Of a stretch of DNA of 16,851 bases, positions 1-7,568 are shown piece after piece. The position numbers and the translations under genes were made by a program. The DNA is taken from contig CAIXQV010000758.1 in assembly GCA_903921605.1 (NCBI GenBank), positions 1 through 16,851 on the forward strand. Reading direction: 5' to 3'. This stretch comes from an uncultured Planctomycetaceae bacterium. GTDB lineage: Bacteria > Planctomycetota > Planctomycetia > Planctomycetales > Planctomycetaceae. The notes under the pieces are model-generated. The model had not been told where the DNA came from. It did not search any database and saw only the letters and a list, made by a program, of their open reading frames with translations. Each line of letters begins with the position of its first letter. Within the stretch, counting starts at the first letter, position 1.

Positions 1-557
1 AGCGGTCTCACGAACCACGCCGGAAACGAAATCGCAGCTCGCTCGTTGACGAAAGCCACATCCGGTTCCGCACTGTTCAAATCCCCGACCGGCAGTTCGT
101 CACCGGGCTTCAAGGCTCGTCCCCGTAAACCGCCAAGTTTAGAACTCAGCAGAGTCGACCGGCTCCCCATAATCTCGGGAACGCTGAATCCTCCCGCCAC
201 CGCCAGATAACACCGGCACCCTCGCTGCGCTGTCTGAAAACGAATTCGAGTTCCCGCAGACACATGTACTGGCTTATTCTGTGGAACACTGAGCTGATCC
301 AAATTGCTTGTGACCGGAGAAAACTCTCCTCCGGTGATTGCAATGAAAGTCGAGTCCCGGAACTCCAGTTCATCACCACTCAGAGTCATCTCCAGAGTCG
401 CGGCTGTCGGTAAGTTCCCAACCAGCCGGTTCGCAAGTTCATGCGAGAAGCGATCCATGGCGCCCCCGGTGGGTACTCCAAATTGCCGAAAGCCGGGACG
501 CCCCAGATCCTGCACCGTCGTCAACAGCCCCGCGCGAATGACTCGGACGATACTCAT
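1..557 (-). CDS. pxpC: 5-oxoprolinase subunit PxpC (biotin-dependent carboxyltransferase / KipA family), C-terminus beyond the window
   Basis: This reads as the KipA/PxpC family (allophanate hydrolase subunit 2 fold). In bacteria these proteins work with PxpA and PxpB to cleave 5-oxoproline to glutamate using ATP. About 185 residues are visible out of the usual 300 or more; the rest lies left of base 1. The N-terminus carries the family hallmarks VQDLGRPGFRQFGVPTGGAMD, then LEMTL, AITGGEFSPV, a YLAVAGG segment near residue 125, GSRSTLL and LKPGDELPVG. The ATG at 557 overlaps the pxpB stop as ATGA, so the two are translationally coupled, the usual order in this operon. pxpA is not in view and may lie further left. 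The call rests on recognised motifs. The exact substrate is inferred, since older annotations name the same family urea carboxylase-like or KipA. Confidence 0.9.
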   Translation of the reverse strand, partial: MSIVRVIRAGLLTTVQDLGRPGFRQFGVPTGGAMDRFSHELANRLVGNLPTAATLEMTLSGDELEFRDSTFIAITGGEFSPVTSNLDQLSVPQNKPVHVSAGTRIRFQTAQRGCRCYLAVAGGFSVPEIMGSRSTLLSSKLGGLRGRALKPGDELPVGDLNSAEPDVAFVNERAAISFPAWFVRP

Positions 558-1249
558 TGTTCATCCTGCCATCTATGAAATTCTTCAGCGCTAATGGGAA
601 CGAAGCAAACCTGATCGCCAGCCGTAAGCAGGCAAGGCCGAGCCAACTCTGCCCTGAACAGGCTCAGCGGAGTTCGCCCGATGATATTCCATCCTCCGGG
701 AGTTTCCTGCGAATAGATGCCGGCCTGGGTCCCGCCAATGGCCACTGATCCCAGCGGCACTTTGAGACGCGGGGAACTTCGCCGAGGTGTTGCCAGTTCC
801 GTCGGCAGTCCGGACAGGTATGGGAAGCCGGGCGAGAATCCTATCATCCGAACTGAGTATTCCGCGTCACTAAATCGCCGGATCACTTCATCCCACTCGA
901 GTTGATGCCGCTCAGCCACTTCGGCAAGATCCGGGGCGAATAGTTCGTCAAAGCAAACGGGGATTCTGATAAGCTCAGGAGCTCCTGCAGGAAGGTCCTC
1001 TGTCCGGCTCAACGCCTGCTCGATGATCCTTGCGGCTTGCTGAAACGACATCCGGCTCAGGCAAAAATGCACGGTAATTGACGTGAATGCGGGCACCACG
1101 GCGGTGAAATGGCTTGTGGAATCCAAGGTACCGAAAGCACTGAGCACATGCGCCAATTGCCTCACGGACCGGCTGATCACCGCATCGTCAGCGCTGCTCC
1201 AGTGGATGATCGCGGCGGAATCACCAAGCGGCCGAATGGAGGGCATCAT
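554..1249 (-). CDS. pxpB: 5-oxoprolinase subunit PxpB (KipI / allophanate hydrolase subunit 1 family)
   Basis: The protein is about 231 residues, full length for the family. It begins with MPSIRPLGDSAAIIHW (the IRPLGDSA signature). The C-terminal half holds the cyclophilin-like domain motifs: MIGFSPGFPYLSGLP, TPRRSSPRLKVPLGSVAIGG, QAGIYSQETPGGWNIIGRTP. PxpB forms the ATP-dependent 5-oxoprolinase with PxpA and PxpC; in Bacillus the homologue KipI inhibits the sporulation kinase KinA. A longer reading frame opens with TTG at 1258. I prefer the ATG at 1249 because a GGAAGG ribosome-binding site (1260-1265) lies 10 bases before it and only one base before the TTG; a second ATG follows at 1246. 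It is the first visible gene of a minus-strand operon with pxpC and is divergent from the CxxCH gene. Confidence 0.92.
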   Translation of the reverse strand: MMPSIRPLGDSAAIIHWSSADDAVISRSVRQLAHVLSAFGTLDSTSHFTAVVPAFTSITVHFCLSRMSFQQAARIIEQALSRTEDLPAGAPELIRIPVCFDELFAPDLAEVAERHQLEWDEVIRRFSDAEYSVRMIGFSPGFPYLSGLPTELATPRRSSPRLKVPLGSVAIGGTQAGIYSQETPGGWNIIGRTPLSLFRAELARPCLLTAGDQVCFVPISAEEFHRWQDEQ

Positions 1250-1453
1250 GAATTTCAAGCCTTCCGTCGAAAAGCAGGAACGAAACGCGGACTTTGCAGA
1301 TTATCGCTGTCCCCGAACCATCCCAGTCCCTCGCGAGTTTCGGCAAGATTTGCCGCATACGCGGATGTTTCCCGACTGTCAAGTTGGGGGAAGTGCGATT
1401 CCGGACGAACGAAATTACTGGCAAACGTGACCTTTCAGTCGATTGACAGACAG

Positions 1454-1483
1454 CCAAGTCTCTTTCTACAAAGAGAAGCTTGG
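1454..1483. repeat. Strong inverted repeat upstream of the CxxCH gene
   Basis: CCAAG plus TCTCTTT (1454-1465) pairs with AAAGAGA plus CTTGG (1470-1476 and 1479-1483) across a CTAC loop. This gives 12 base pairs with one two-base bulge. No T-run follows on either strand, so it is not an ordinary terminator. It ends about 12 bases before the promoter-like stretch, a position that suits an operator or a 5' structure. Its role is not known. Confidence 0.55.
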
Positions 1484-1495
1484 AAGGGGCCATAA

Positions 1496-1522
1496 TTGTT
1501 TTGTGGGGCTTGATTTTATAGA
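1496..1522 (+). promoter_or_regulatory. Possible sigma70-type promoter for the CxxCH gene (weak)
   Basis: TTGTTT at 1496-1501 and TATAGA at 1517-1522 look like -35 and -10 boxes, but the spacer of 15 bases is short. The surrounding tract is clearly more AT-rich than its neighbours. A start of transcription near 1530 would leave a leader of about 60 bases carrying the GGAGG site. Confidence 0.28.
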
Positions 1523-1592
1523 TCGATTCCCGAAGAATGTTTTTGCTCCGTGGTGGCAGACGTAAGAATTTCAGGGATTTCCGGAGGTTTTA

Positions 1593-1982
1593 ATGCTGAC
1601 TGTGAAGAATTCTGTGCGAATTGTGGTTGCCGGCGCTGTAGCCGTCGCGATGTTCGTTATGACTGGCTCAGAAGCTTTGGCTCGCCCAAAGTACGCCAAC
1701 GTCATGAACACAACCTACCCGGACCTTGCAAAGAAGAAGGGTACAGACGGCAAGTTGACTTGCGCTGTATGCCACCCAAAGACCGACAAGAAGGTCCGTA
1801 ATAACTACGGTGCCGCTGTTGGTGGCAAGCTGGAAAAGAAGAACGAAACTGACGAAGCGAAGATCAAAGACGCTTTGACCAAGGCCGAAGGCGAGAAGAG
1901 CGCTACTGAAGGCAAGACCTTCGGTGACCTGATCAAAGAAGGCGAACTGCCAGGCACAGCCGACGCAGCAGCTATCAACTAA
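1593..1982 (+). CDS. Small secreted CxxCH protein, putative single-heme c-type cytochrome
   Basis: The product is 129 residues. Residues 1-31 form a Sec-type signal peptide: charged start (MLTVKNSVR), hydrophobic core (VVAGAVAVAMFVM), likely cleavage after SEALA. The mature part of about 98 residues is very rich in Lys, Glu and Ala and has one TCAVCHP motif near residue 58, the CxxCH signature for covalent heme c attachment. KKVRNNYGAAVGGKL follows directly. I recall CxxCH-plus-N-x-YG proteins as common but undescribed in Planctomycetota; that is memory, not a search. No obvious distal Met ligand stands out, so heme binding is inferred. A strong GGAGG site, a short leader and a dedicated terminator suggest a well-expressed single gene. 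Alternatively the two cysteines could bind a metal or form a disulfide. Confidence 0.85.
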   Translation: MLTVKNSVRIVVAGAVAVAMFVMTGSEALARPKYANVMNTTYPDLAKKKGTDGKLTCAVCHPKTDKKVRNNYGAAVGGKLEKKNETDEAKIKDALTKAEGEKSATEGKTFGDLIKEGELPGTADAAAIN

Positions 1983-2011
1983 GCTGTTTAGGCCCGCTGG
2001 CTGAGAACACA

Positions 2012-2047
2012 GGGCGAGGTTCCTGAGTAGGAATCTCGCCCTTTTTT
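2012..2047 (+). terminator. Rho-independent terminator after the CxxCH gene
   Basis: GGGCGAGGTTCC (2012-2023) pairs with GGAATCTCGCCC (2030-2041) around a TGAGTA loop. It is 12 base pairs including one G-U pair, followed at once by six T. It lies 29 bases after the stop codon. Confidence 0.92.
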
Positions 2048-2090
2048 CGTTATTCTCTTCCGGAAGCGGCCTCGGATCGGGAAAACTGAA

Positions 2091-2119
2091 TTGAAGACGG
2101 GCCGCGAACCGATTATCCT
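2091..2119 (+). promoter_or_regulatory. Sigma70-like promoter for the bL28 gene
   Basis: TTGAAG (2091-2096) and TATCCT (2114-2119) are separated by exactly 17 bases. Transcription would start near 2126, leaving a leader of about 100 bases before the ATG at 2226. The position between the terminator at 2047 and the ribosomal gene fits. Confidence 0.5.
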
Positions 2120-2225
2120 GCACGTTTCACTGATAACTTGCGTGGTTAAACATGCCGGTGCCGGGGGAATCGTGACGGTGAGGGATCCGTCGTTTTCGTA
2201 ATTTCTAAAGAAACGCCTTATTGCC

Positions 2226-2525
2226 ATGAGTACGCTGAAGAAAAACAAGAGAATCAAACGCGCTGCGGTGCTGGAGCTGTACGGAGATCTGAAGCCCGGT
2301 CGCGGAAACCAGAAGGTTGAGCGCGGCAAGGCAAAGTACCTCGGCGGTAACGGTCGCAAGACGACGGGAATCACGAAGCGAGTCTACCGCAAGAATCTGA
2401 AGAAGATTCAGGTGCTCGAAAACGGGGCTATCGTTCGACGTCGCGTTCCTGTAAGCCTCATCCGCTCCGGCGGGATTGTTAAGCCAGTTGCCAAAGACCC
2501 ATTTGCATTGCCAGACGCTAACTGA
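2226..2525 (+). CDS. rpmB: 50S ribosomal protein bL28-family protein (divergent, Thermus-like)
   Basis: This is a 99-residue, very basic protein. Residues 33-58 ([21 protein letters not shown] and on to NLKKI) match from memory the Thermus bL28 core RGKAK..GG.GKKTTGI.KR...NL.K. The strand [23 protein letters not shown] then matches the bL28 C-terminal beta unit. bL28 is a large-subunit protein near the E site. The N-terminus is odd: residues 1-30 contain no cysteine and lack the usual C.xTGK.P start, having [11 protein letters not shown] instead. No clear Shine-Dalgarno precedes the ATG. It is a single-gene unit with its own promoter and terminator, not next to rpmG. It may be the main bL28 or a second copy; the family call is good, the copy status is unknown. 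Confidence 0.8.
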   Translation: MSTLKKNKRIKRAAVLELYGDLKPGRGNQKVERGKAKYLGGNGRKTTGITKRVYRKNLKKIQVLENGAIVRRRVPVSLIRSGGIVKPVAKDPFALPDAN

Positions 2526-2552
2526 TCACTCTGGTGCAAATATTTGATACAG

Positions 2553-2583
2553 AAAAAGGCCCGCGGATTTCCGCGGGCCTTTT
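2553..2583. terminator. Bidirectional Rho-independent terminator between rpmB and the first DUF1501 gene
   Basis: AAAAGGCCCGCGG pairs perfectly with CCGCGGGCCTTTT across an ATTT loop. Flanking A and T runs supply a U-tract on both strands. It lies 27 bases after rpmB and about 80 bases after the convergent DUF1501 stop, so it can serve both genes. Confidence 0.92.
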
Positions 2584-2632
2584 CTATTTGAGGTTTGAGC
2601 TTATCTGAGTTCTGGCGCTTAATTGGTCTATC

Positions 2633-2668
2633 AGGATCTATATTTCAGGCAGGATCTATATTTCAGGC
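2633..2668. repeat. Perfect 18-base tandem duplication over the DUF1501 stop codon
   Basis: The unit AGGATCTATATTTCAGGC occurs twice with no gap (2633-2650 and 2651-2668). Its reverse strand includes the TGA stop of the DUF1501 gene. Because 18 is a multiple of three, the stop codon is repeated in frame 18 bases downstream. Probably a slippage duplication with no effect on the protein. Confidence 0.9.
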
Positions 2669-4015
2669 CAGCACTTCATCAATGCGGCGACCGCCATTCA
2701 CAACCGGCACCGGGCGTCCCAGCGGGGTGGTGTAGACTTTGTCGGAGTCAACTCCCATCAAAGAAAAGATGGTCCGCAACAGGTCCTGAATTCCATAAGG
2801 ATGGGTCGTCGGCAGGCTGGCCGTTGCATCGCTCGCCCCAACCACGGCCCCTCGCTTGATACCTCCGCCGGCCAGAATCACCGTCTGGCATTGTGACCAG
2901 TGATCGCGCCCGGCATCGTTGTTGATGCGGGGCGTACGGCCCATTTCACCCATCATGACCACGAGCGTTTCATCCAGCAGACCTCGTTCATCAAGGTCCG
3001 AGATCAACGCACTGAAGGCCTGGTCCGTTGGCGGACACAACGCCTTTTCATGACTGGTGAAGTTATCAAAGTGAGTATCCCAGCTACCGTGTTCAATACC
3101 AATGAATCGGCTGCCGCCCTCCACCAGCCGACGCGCTAACAACGCGGACTGGCCAATCGAACTGTAACCATAACGAGTGCGAGTTTCTGGTCTCTCAGCA
3201 GCAAGGTCGAAGGCTGCTCGTGCTTTTGGCGATGTCACAATTTCCATCGCCTTTTCATAAAAAGCGGTCAGCTTCTGAGCAGGCCCGGAACCCGGAGAAT
3301 TGGCTGCTGCCAGTGTCTCAGCCTCTGCCAACAATTTTCGACGACGCGCAAAACGTTCGGAGGAAACAGAGGCCGGAGCATCCAGATCCTGCACCTTAAA
3401 ATCCGGCTGCGATGGATCATTGTTGATTGTGAACGGAGCGTAGGCTGCTCCATAAAATCCCGGCCCACCCGGCCCCAGAGGATTCGGAAGCTCAATATAG
3501 GGCGGCACTTCACCGCCCGGCCCGAGTTCTCGCGAAATGATCGAGCCGAGTGAAGGGTACAGTTCATTAAACGGAACACCCTTGGCCTGCCCATCGGCAA
3601 AGCTGGGCGGATATCCGGTCAACAGCCAGTGCCGTCCAGTCTGATGTGCATTGTCGGCATGACTATGAGATCGCAGAATCGTGTACTTGTCGGCGATCTG
3701 AGCACACATTGGCATCAGTTGGCTGATTTGTGTGCCGGGCACAACTGTCGAGATCGGATTGAAGGGACCTCGAATCTCTTTGGGAGCATCGGGCTTCATA
3801 TCCCACATGTCGATATGACTGGGGCCACCCTCCAGCATGAAAAAGATGCACGCTTTGGCTTTCGGAGCAAATGGCGTCGCGGCTTGAGCCTGCAATTGCA
3901 GCAACGTGGGAAGCGTCAATCCTCCCAGTAACCGAGTCGCTCCCAGCGTCAACATTCTTCGCCGCGAAACACCATCGCAATAACGGCGGTCTGATCCAAA
4001 GGCTTTGCTGAGCAT
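2663..4015 (-). CDS. DUF1501 domain protein with twin-arginine leader
   Basis: The protein is about 450 residues. The N-terminus has SRRRMLTLGATRLLGGLTLP (residues 17-36), a twin-arginine export signal. DUF1501 belongs to the alkaline phosphatase / sulfatase superfamily. Visible motifs are FFMLEGGPSHIDMWD, SHADNAHQTGRHWLLTG, YSSIGQSALLARRLVEGG, GSWDTH near residue 310, and GEMGRTPRI followed by GRDHW, the last being likely metal ligands. The enzymatic role is unknown; in Planctomycetota such genes often sit beside a DUF1549/DUF1553 c-type cytochrome gene, absent here. A frame opens with GTG at 4021. I chose ATG 4015 because the GGAG at 4024-4027 is 8 bases from it but only 2 from the GTG. It starts 40 bases after the phosphatase gene and may be cotranscribed with it. 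Confidence 0.9.
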   Translation of the reverse strand: MLSKAFGSDRRYCDGVSRRRMLTLGATRLLGGLTLPTLLQLQAQAATPFAPKAKACIFFMLEGGPSHIDMWDMKPDAPKEIRGPFNPISTVVPGTQISQLMPMCAQIADKYTILRSHSHADNAHQTGRHWLLTGYPPSFADGQAKGVPFNELYPSLGSIISRELGPGGEVPPYIELPNPLGPGGPGFYGAAYAPFTINNDPSQPDFKVQDLDAPASVSSERFARRRKLLAEAETLAAANSPGSGPAQKLTAFYEKAMEIVTSPKARAAFDLAAERPETRTRYGYSSIGQSALLARRLVEGGSRFIGIEHGSWDTHFDNFTSHEKALCPPTDQAFSALISDLDERGLLDETLVVMMGEMGRTPRINNDAGRDHWSQCQTVILAGGGIKRGAVVGASDATASLPTTHPYGIQDLLRTIFSLMGVDSDKVYTTPLGRPVPVVNGGRRIDEVLA

Positions 4016-4055
4016 TTCCACGTCTCCGGATGTACTGGAATGTCTGCCCTATTGC

Positions 4056-4796
4056 TCAATCAACGATGACAACCACGCAGGTAATATTGTCGCGTGAACC
4101 ACCTTCGAGCGCAGAGTTGACCAGCTTCTCCGCAAGGACTTGGGGATCATCGGAAGTCTTCAGGAGTTTTGCAATCTCCGGATCCTTGAGTCCATCGGTC
4201 AAACCATCGCTGCACAGAATAAAGCGATCTCCGGGCTGAGGCGTGACTTCGACCGCCACACCGCCGGATGCTCCATCACGGCTGCCCAGATACTTATACA
4301 GCACGTTACGATAGCGGTGAGTCTTGGCCTCTTCGGCATTGATCGTTCCGGCATCCAGCAACGCCTGAGTCAGGGAATGATCTGTTGTAAGCTGACGAAA
4401 TTTGCCCGCTCGCAGTTCATACGCGCGACTGTCGCCAACACCGAAGAAAAAGAACCGATCGGCCGTGCGAACCATCATGACGACGGTCGTACCCATATTT
4501 CGCAGACCCGGCTCAATCTCGCTCAACGCGATAATCTCTGAGTTCGCGTAGTTGATGGATTTCTCGAGAACTTCATTGACCGAACGAGCATTCCCTTTGT
4601 CGAAGTCGAGCAGTTGCTCCAGCTTCTTCGGAATCAGCTCAACCGCCAACGCGCTGGCTCGTTCTCCGGCACTCTGTCCGCCCATGCCGTCAGCGACAAT
4701 CAGATATCGATGCTGCTTGTCGAGGCAGATACTGTCTTCGTTGTTCTCGCGGTAGTTGCCGGTAACACTCAGGTGACCAGTCCGGATTGAAACCAT
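4056..4796 (-). CDS. PP2C-family Ser/Thr protein phosphatase (Stp1/PrpC type)
   Basis: A single PP2C domain fills the 246 residues. Motifs in order: RENNEDS (E20, D21), VADGMGGQSAGERAS (D36, G37), MGTTVV (101-106), GVGDSRAYEL (119-128), LTTDHSLTQALLDAG, CSDGLTDGL (D197) and GSRDNITCVVV (D236). All metal-binding acidic residues of the bacterial soluble type are present, so it should be an active Mn/Mg-dependent phosphatase. There is no signal or membrane segment, so it is cytoplasmic. It would reverse Hanks-type Ser/Thr kinase phosphorylation, but no kinase gene is in view. An upstream in-frame ATG at 4865 would add 23 residues (MQSHLTFCCL...) unlike the family; I prefer the ATG at 4796, where VSIRTGHLSVTGNYRENNED starts as usual. 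The next minus-strand gene begins 40 bases downstream. Confidence 0.92.
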   Translation of the reverse strand: MVSIRTGHLSVTGNYRENNEDSICLDKQHRYLIVADGMGGQSAGERASALAVELIPKKLEQLLDFDKGNARSVNEVLEKSINYANSEIIALSEIEPGLRNMGTTVVMMVRTADRFFFFGVGDSRAYELRAGKFRQLTTDHSLTQALLDAGTINAEEAKTHRYRNVLYKYLGSRDGASGGVAVEVTPQPGDRFILCSDGLTDGLKDPEIAKLLKTSDDPQVLAEKLVNSALEGGSRDNITCVVVIVD

Positions 4797-4977
4797 GGAA
4801 TTGTCCAGAGAACGAGAGCGACAGTGGGTGGGCGTAAGGCAGCAAAAAGTCAAATGGCTCTGCATACCGGTCCGACCGATTCACGGTCACCGAACCCCCG
4901 CAGAAACGCGGATTGTTTCGCCAAACGATCCGAAACGCAACAGTTTCAGCCCTCTCTTCATCCGCAGAGACGAATGA

Positions 4978-5727
4978 TTATTCACCGCCGTGACACAATG
5001 CGCCAAACACATTCGTCAAACCCAGCGTTGTGGCGCTGATCAGCAGCTCGCCAGCCACGAAGCCCGCCGAAGCGCCCAGCATGTGCCCTTGTCCCTCAAC
5101 AAGTCGAAAAACACGATCTTTATCGGGTGGAAACTGAGTTCGATACGCGCGAATGGAGGCTATTTTTATGCTCAGAGTCTCCGTAATGTCAGAGACAAAA
5201 GCCCCGCCGCCAGCCGGATGATTCAAGGTCTGCAGGCCCAGCGGGTACCAAATCTGACGCTGAATCCTGTGTACCGGAAGCCCTGGAAAGAACTCATCCC
5301 ATTTGCTCAGCCGTGAATAGAACACGGCGGCGTCGGTAATCTGCATGGCTTGCCAATGGTCGGGTGAGGCCATTGGGGTACGATCAGCGATGCCCATCAC
5401 CAGACGAGGACGGTACTTTCGAAAGACGCTCGCCAAGGCCACGCGAGTCTCGAAACAGTCGAAAAGTCGCCGATTCGGCAATGGAAGAACTTCCCGAACC
5501 TGAACTCCCAGTATGCGGGCCGCTTCCTGAGCCTCCTGCAAACGAACCTCAGGGCCCGGGCTGAGCGGTGTTGGCTCGCCATCGGTCAAATCAACGATTC
5601 CGACTCGCAGACCCTGTTGAACCATACGGGCCAAAGTTCCGCCGCAACCGATTTCGACGTCATCCGGATGAGCACCGACGGCCAGAACATCCAATGCCTC
5701 AGGAAGCTCCAGAGAATTCACAGACAT
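4978..5727 (-). CDS. LmbE/PIG-L family N-deacetylase, BshB1-like
   Basis: The product is 249 residues, the usual length for BshB1. It opens with [19 protein letters not shown] (residues 12-30), in which H20, D22 and D23 supply zinc ligands and catalytic base. DLTDGEPTP and the SPDHWQA box (third zinc ligand H124) follow. BshB1 removes the acetyl group from GlcNAc-malate in bacillithiol synthesis; related proteins act on mycothiol precursors or other GlcNAc conjugates. The length and the DLTDGEPTP and SPDH context favour BshB1, but the partners bshA and bshC are not here, so the substrate is an inference. It has no close operon partner: 181 bases separate its stop from the phosphatase start and about 190 lie before it. 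Confidence 0.85.
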   Translation of the reverse strand: MSVNSLELPEALDVLAVGAHPDDVEIGCGGTLARMVQQGLRVGIVDLTDGEPTPLSPGPEVRLQEAQEAARILGVQVREVLPLPNRRLFDCFETRVALASVFRKYRPRLVMGIADRTPMASPDHWQAMQITDAAVFYSRLSKWDEFFPGLPVHRIQRQIWYPLGLQTLNHPAGGGAFVSDITETLSIKIASIRAYRTQFPPDKDRVFRLVEGQGHMLGASAGFVAGELLISATTLGLTNVFGALCHGGE

Positions 5728-5919
5728 CGTTGATTATCCAGAGAAATTCTCGATCCGATAGCGACCAGCACACTCAGCGGTCGCGCAAAATCAGTCGTCG
5801 CAGAGAGAGCGGCAGCGAAAGATATACTCAGAGTTTATTCTCGGCACGGTGCGAACTGAGGCCGGGTGTTCGCGGGATACCGTTAGAGGACTGCCTCGAA
5901 ACGGCCCGCGCCTGGAATA

Positions 5920-6729
5920 CTATCTCACAGCACTGCCTGGATCCCACTTTGCGACGCTGGGATCATTCGGCACAACAAACAGCTCGACGCGGCGATTTCT
6001 TTGGCGCGCGGTATCCGTCTGCGAATTCTCCAGCGGATGGAACTCGCTGTAGCCCATAGAAGCGATTCGTTCCGGAGGCACACCAATCTTCAGCAATTCC
6101 AGAATCACCGCGTCCGATCGATCCGTCGACAGATGCCAGTTGGTTGGATGTTTGATGGCAGTCTCAGGGCGGACGATATTCTGATCATCCGTGTGTCCAA
6201 CCACAAGAATTCGCATTCCGCTGGCCGATCCACTGGTGACCGACGACGCAAATTCCTTGATCGTCGGGGTCGCTTCAGGACGAATCGCATCGCTGCCAAG
6301 ATCGAAAAGAATATCACTGCGGAACTTATTCAGACCGGTCGCGGGATCGTACTCAAAGCCCTCCGCCGACAATGCCGAATCGAAACCACTGCCGTCAGAT
6401 TGGGAATCTGTCAAAGCCTTGGCGAACCGATTGTTCAAGTCAGTACGCTCAGCCATCAGATTATTAACGCGATCGTTGGCTGTGGCGAGCTGCCCCTGGG
6501 TGTCGCCAAGTTGAGTCATCAGCGACTGACGTTCCTGATCCATTCCCTGAATCATTTGAGTACTCTGAGCGTCAGCCGCCAGCAGACGCTGATTCTCGGC
6601 GTACATGTCGCGAGCATGCGTCTGAGCCTGCACCAGTTGATCCCGGTGCTTGCCGTGCTTGCATCCGGTGGCGAGCAATGACGCTAAGGCCAGCACCGAA
6701 AGAGCCTGACGAATAGATTGTTTGGGCAT
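5920..6729 (-). CDS. OmpA-family peptidoglycan-binding lipoprotein
   Basis: The product is about 269 residues. The N-terminus has a lipoprotein signal ending in LLATGC (Cys at residue 23; Ala at -3 is a less common lipobox). A helical, Gln- and Glu-rich region from about 28 to 110 looks coiled-coil. The C-terminal OmpA/MotB-like domain carries LFDLGSDAIRPEA, ILVVGHTDDQ, the helix around NWHLSTDRSDAVILELLKIG, IASMGYSEFHPLENSQT and QRNRRVELFV, the groove that binds diaminopimelate-type peptidoglycan. It should anchor in a membrane and bind the cell wall, of interest because peptidoglycan in Planctomycetota was long denied. A frame opens at ATG 6738. I prefer ATG 6729, since the AGGG at 6739-6742 touches the first ATG but is 9 bases from the second. 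A MotB-like role cannot be excluded, but no motA is near and there is no N-terminal anchor helix. Confidence 0.9.
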   Translation of the reverse strand: MPKQSIRQALSVLALASLLATGCKHGKHRDQLVQAQTHARDMYAENQRLLAADAQSTQMIQGMDQERQSLMTQLGDTQGQLATANDRVNNLMAERTDLNNRFAKALTDSQSDGSGFDSALSAEGFEYDPATGLNKFRSDILFDLGSDAIRPEATPTIKEFASSVTSGSASGMRILVVGHTDDQNIVRPETAIKHPTNWHLSTDRSDAVILELLKIGVPPERIASMGYSEFHPLENSQTDTARQRNRRVELFVVPNDPSVAKWDPGSAVR

Positions 6730-6842
6730 TTCGTTCATCCCTGAATCAGATCATACAGATCAACACACTTCGCGAGACCCGGCGAAACGAACCGCCGCAG
6801 CCTCTGTTGGTCGCAGAGTAGCGTTGCGGGATTCGGACGGTG

Positions 6843-6863
6843 AAGGCTCTTTTGAGCCTTTTT
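6843..6863 (+). terminator. Orphan terminator-like hairpin, plus strand
   Basis: AAGGCTC (6843-6849) pairs with GAGCCTT (6854-6860) around TTTT, and the T-run continues to 6863. Only the plus strand has the U-tract. No plus-strand gene lies upstream, so either a short transcript ends here or it is accidental. Confidence 0.4.
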
Positions 6864-7568
6864 GCGGCGATTCGGCTCCCCTGAAAAACCGCTGTCCCAA
6901 ATTTTGCTGTGCAGGTGCATTTCCTGCCGAATCGGGAGTGTCGTTTGGCAACTTCTGCAAAGTGCAGTTCGTCCTGATCGGCTGAAATGGCCGCAGGGGT
7001 GTAATCGCGGATGGTTGTTGAAGCAGCTCCTGTCAGCCGGAAAGCGTTTACGCAGCAAGGTGAACCTTGTCTGCAACTAGTTGAGCAGCGAGGGCGGCAC
7101 CGTGACAACACATGCACTGAGGTCTCAGCGAGCCGCAAAGTCCAGCCCGGCAGGCCTGGACCTACAAAATCAGCGAGTAGACCCAGCCGCAGGCGATTCC
7201 ATTAAATCCCTGCGTGGTGCTGACCTCAGTCTAGATTGCCCCCAATTCCGCCTCGAATGTTCGCCGAAACATGCACTGGATATCGAACAGCAACTAAGTC
7301 CGCAGCCACCAGACCAAGATTCTCACTGGCTTTCAGCCTCCACAAGGGAGAACTCTCACCAGGGGGGAGTGCCCCAATGTGATCAGGTGCCCGTCTAATC
7401 TGCAGGACCGTCATGACTATGTCCATCGGTCAGGGCAGGGACGGATTCTCCCGACCAAACCTGCAAAAAAAGATACCAAAGCGTTTGCAGTTCGGCAATT
7501 CTTGCATCTGAAGACGCCTGCTGGTCGAAAACGACCTAGGGTTCTTCACCTGAAGACGCGTGCGTCCT

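Larger units (their letters stand above)
1250..1592. other. Divergent intergenic region between pxpB and the CxxCH gene
   Basis: No reading frame here has a family signature or a credible start. The region must hold the minus-strand pxpB control signals and the plus-strand control signals of the gene at 1593. What can be seen is the pxpB ribosome-binding site at 1260-1265, a strong hairpin at 1454-1483, an AT-rich promoter-like stretch around 1491-1523, and a very good GGAGG at 1583-1587, five bases before the ATG at 1593. Confidence 0.6.

Noticed and set aside
554..1258. TTG at 1258 as the pxpB start
   Set aside because: The GGAAGG site would be only one base away; ATG 1249 has workable spacing and begins the conserved N-terminus.
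5761..5784. GCGACC/GGTCGC hairpin downstream of the OmpA gene as a terminator
   Set aside because: Only six pairs, and no T-run on either strand.
6001..6681. Plus-strand open frame of 226 codons
   Set aside because: Antisense to the OmpA-family gene, Arg- and Ile-rich and without motifs; a shadow frame.
6746..7138. Minus-strand open frame of 130 codons upstream of the OmpA gene
   Set aside because: Arg/Ser/Cys-rich product without a family signature, overlapping other equally long frames; looks like chance openness in a GC-rich gap.
7081..7398. Plus-strand open frame of 105 codons before csrA
   Set aside because: It starts with a non-ATG codon directly after a stop, has no ribosome-binding site, and its Ser/Gln/Pro-rich product matches nothing I know.
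7346..7452. GGGAGAA/TTCTCCC long-range stem as evidence for an RNA domain
   Set aside because: About six 7-base matches at this distance are expected by chance in a gap of this length; listed only as context.
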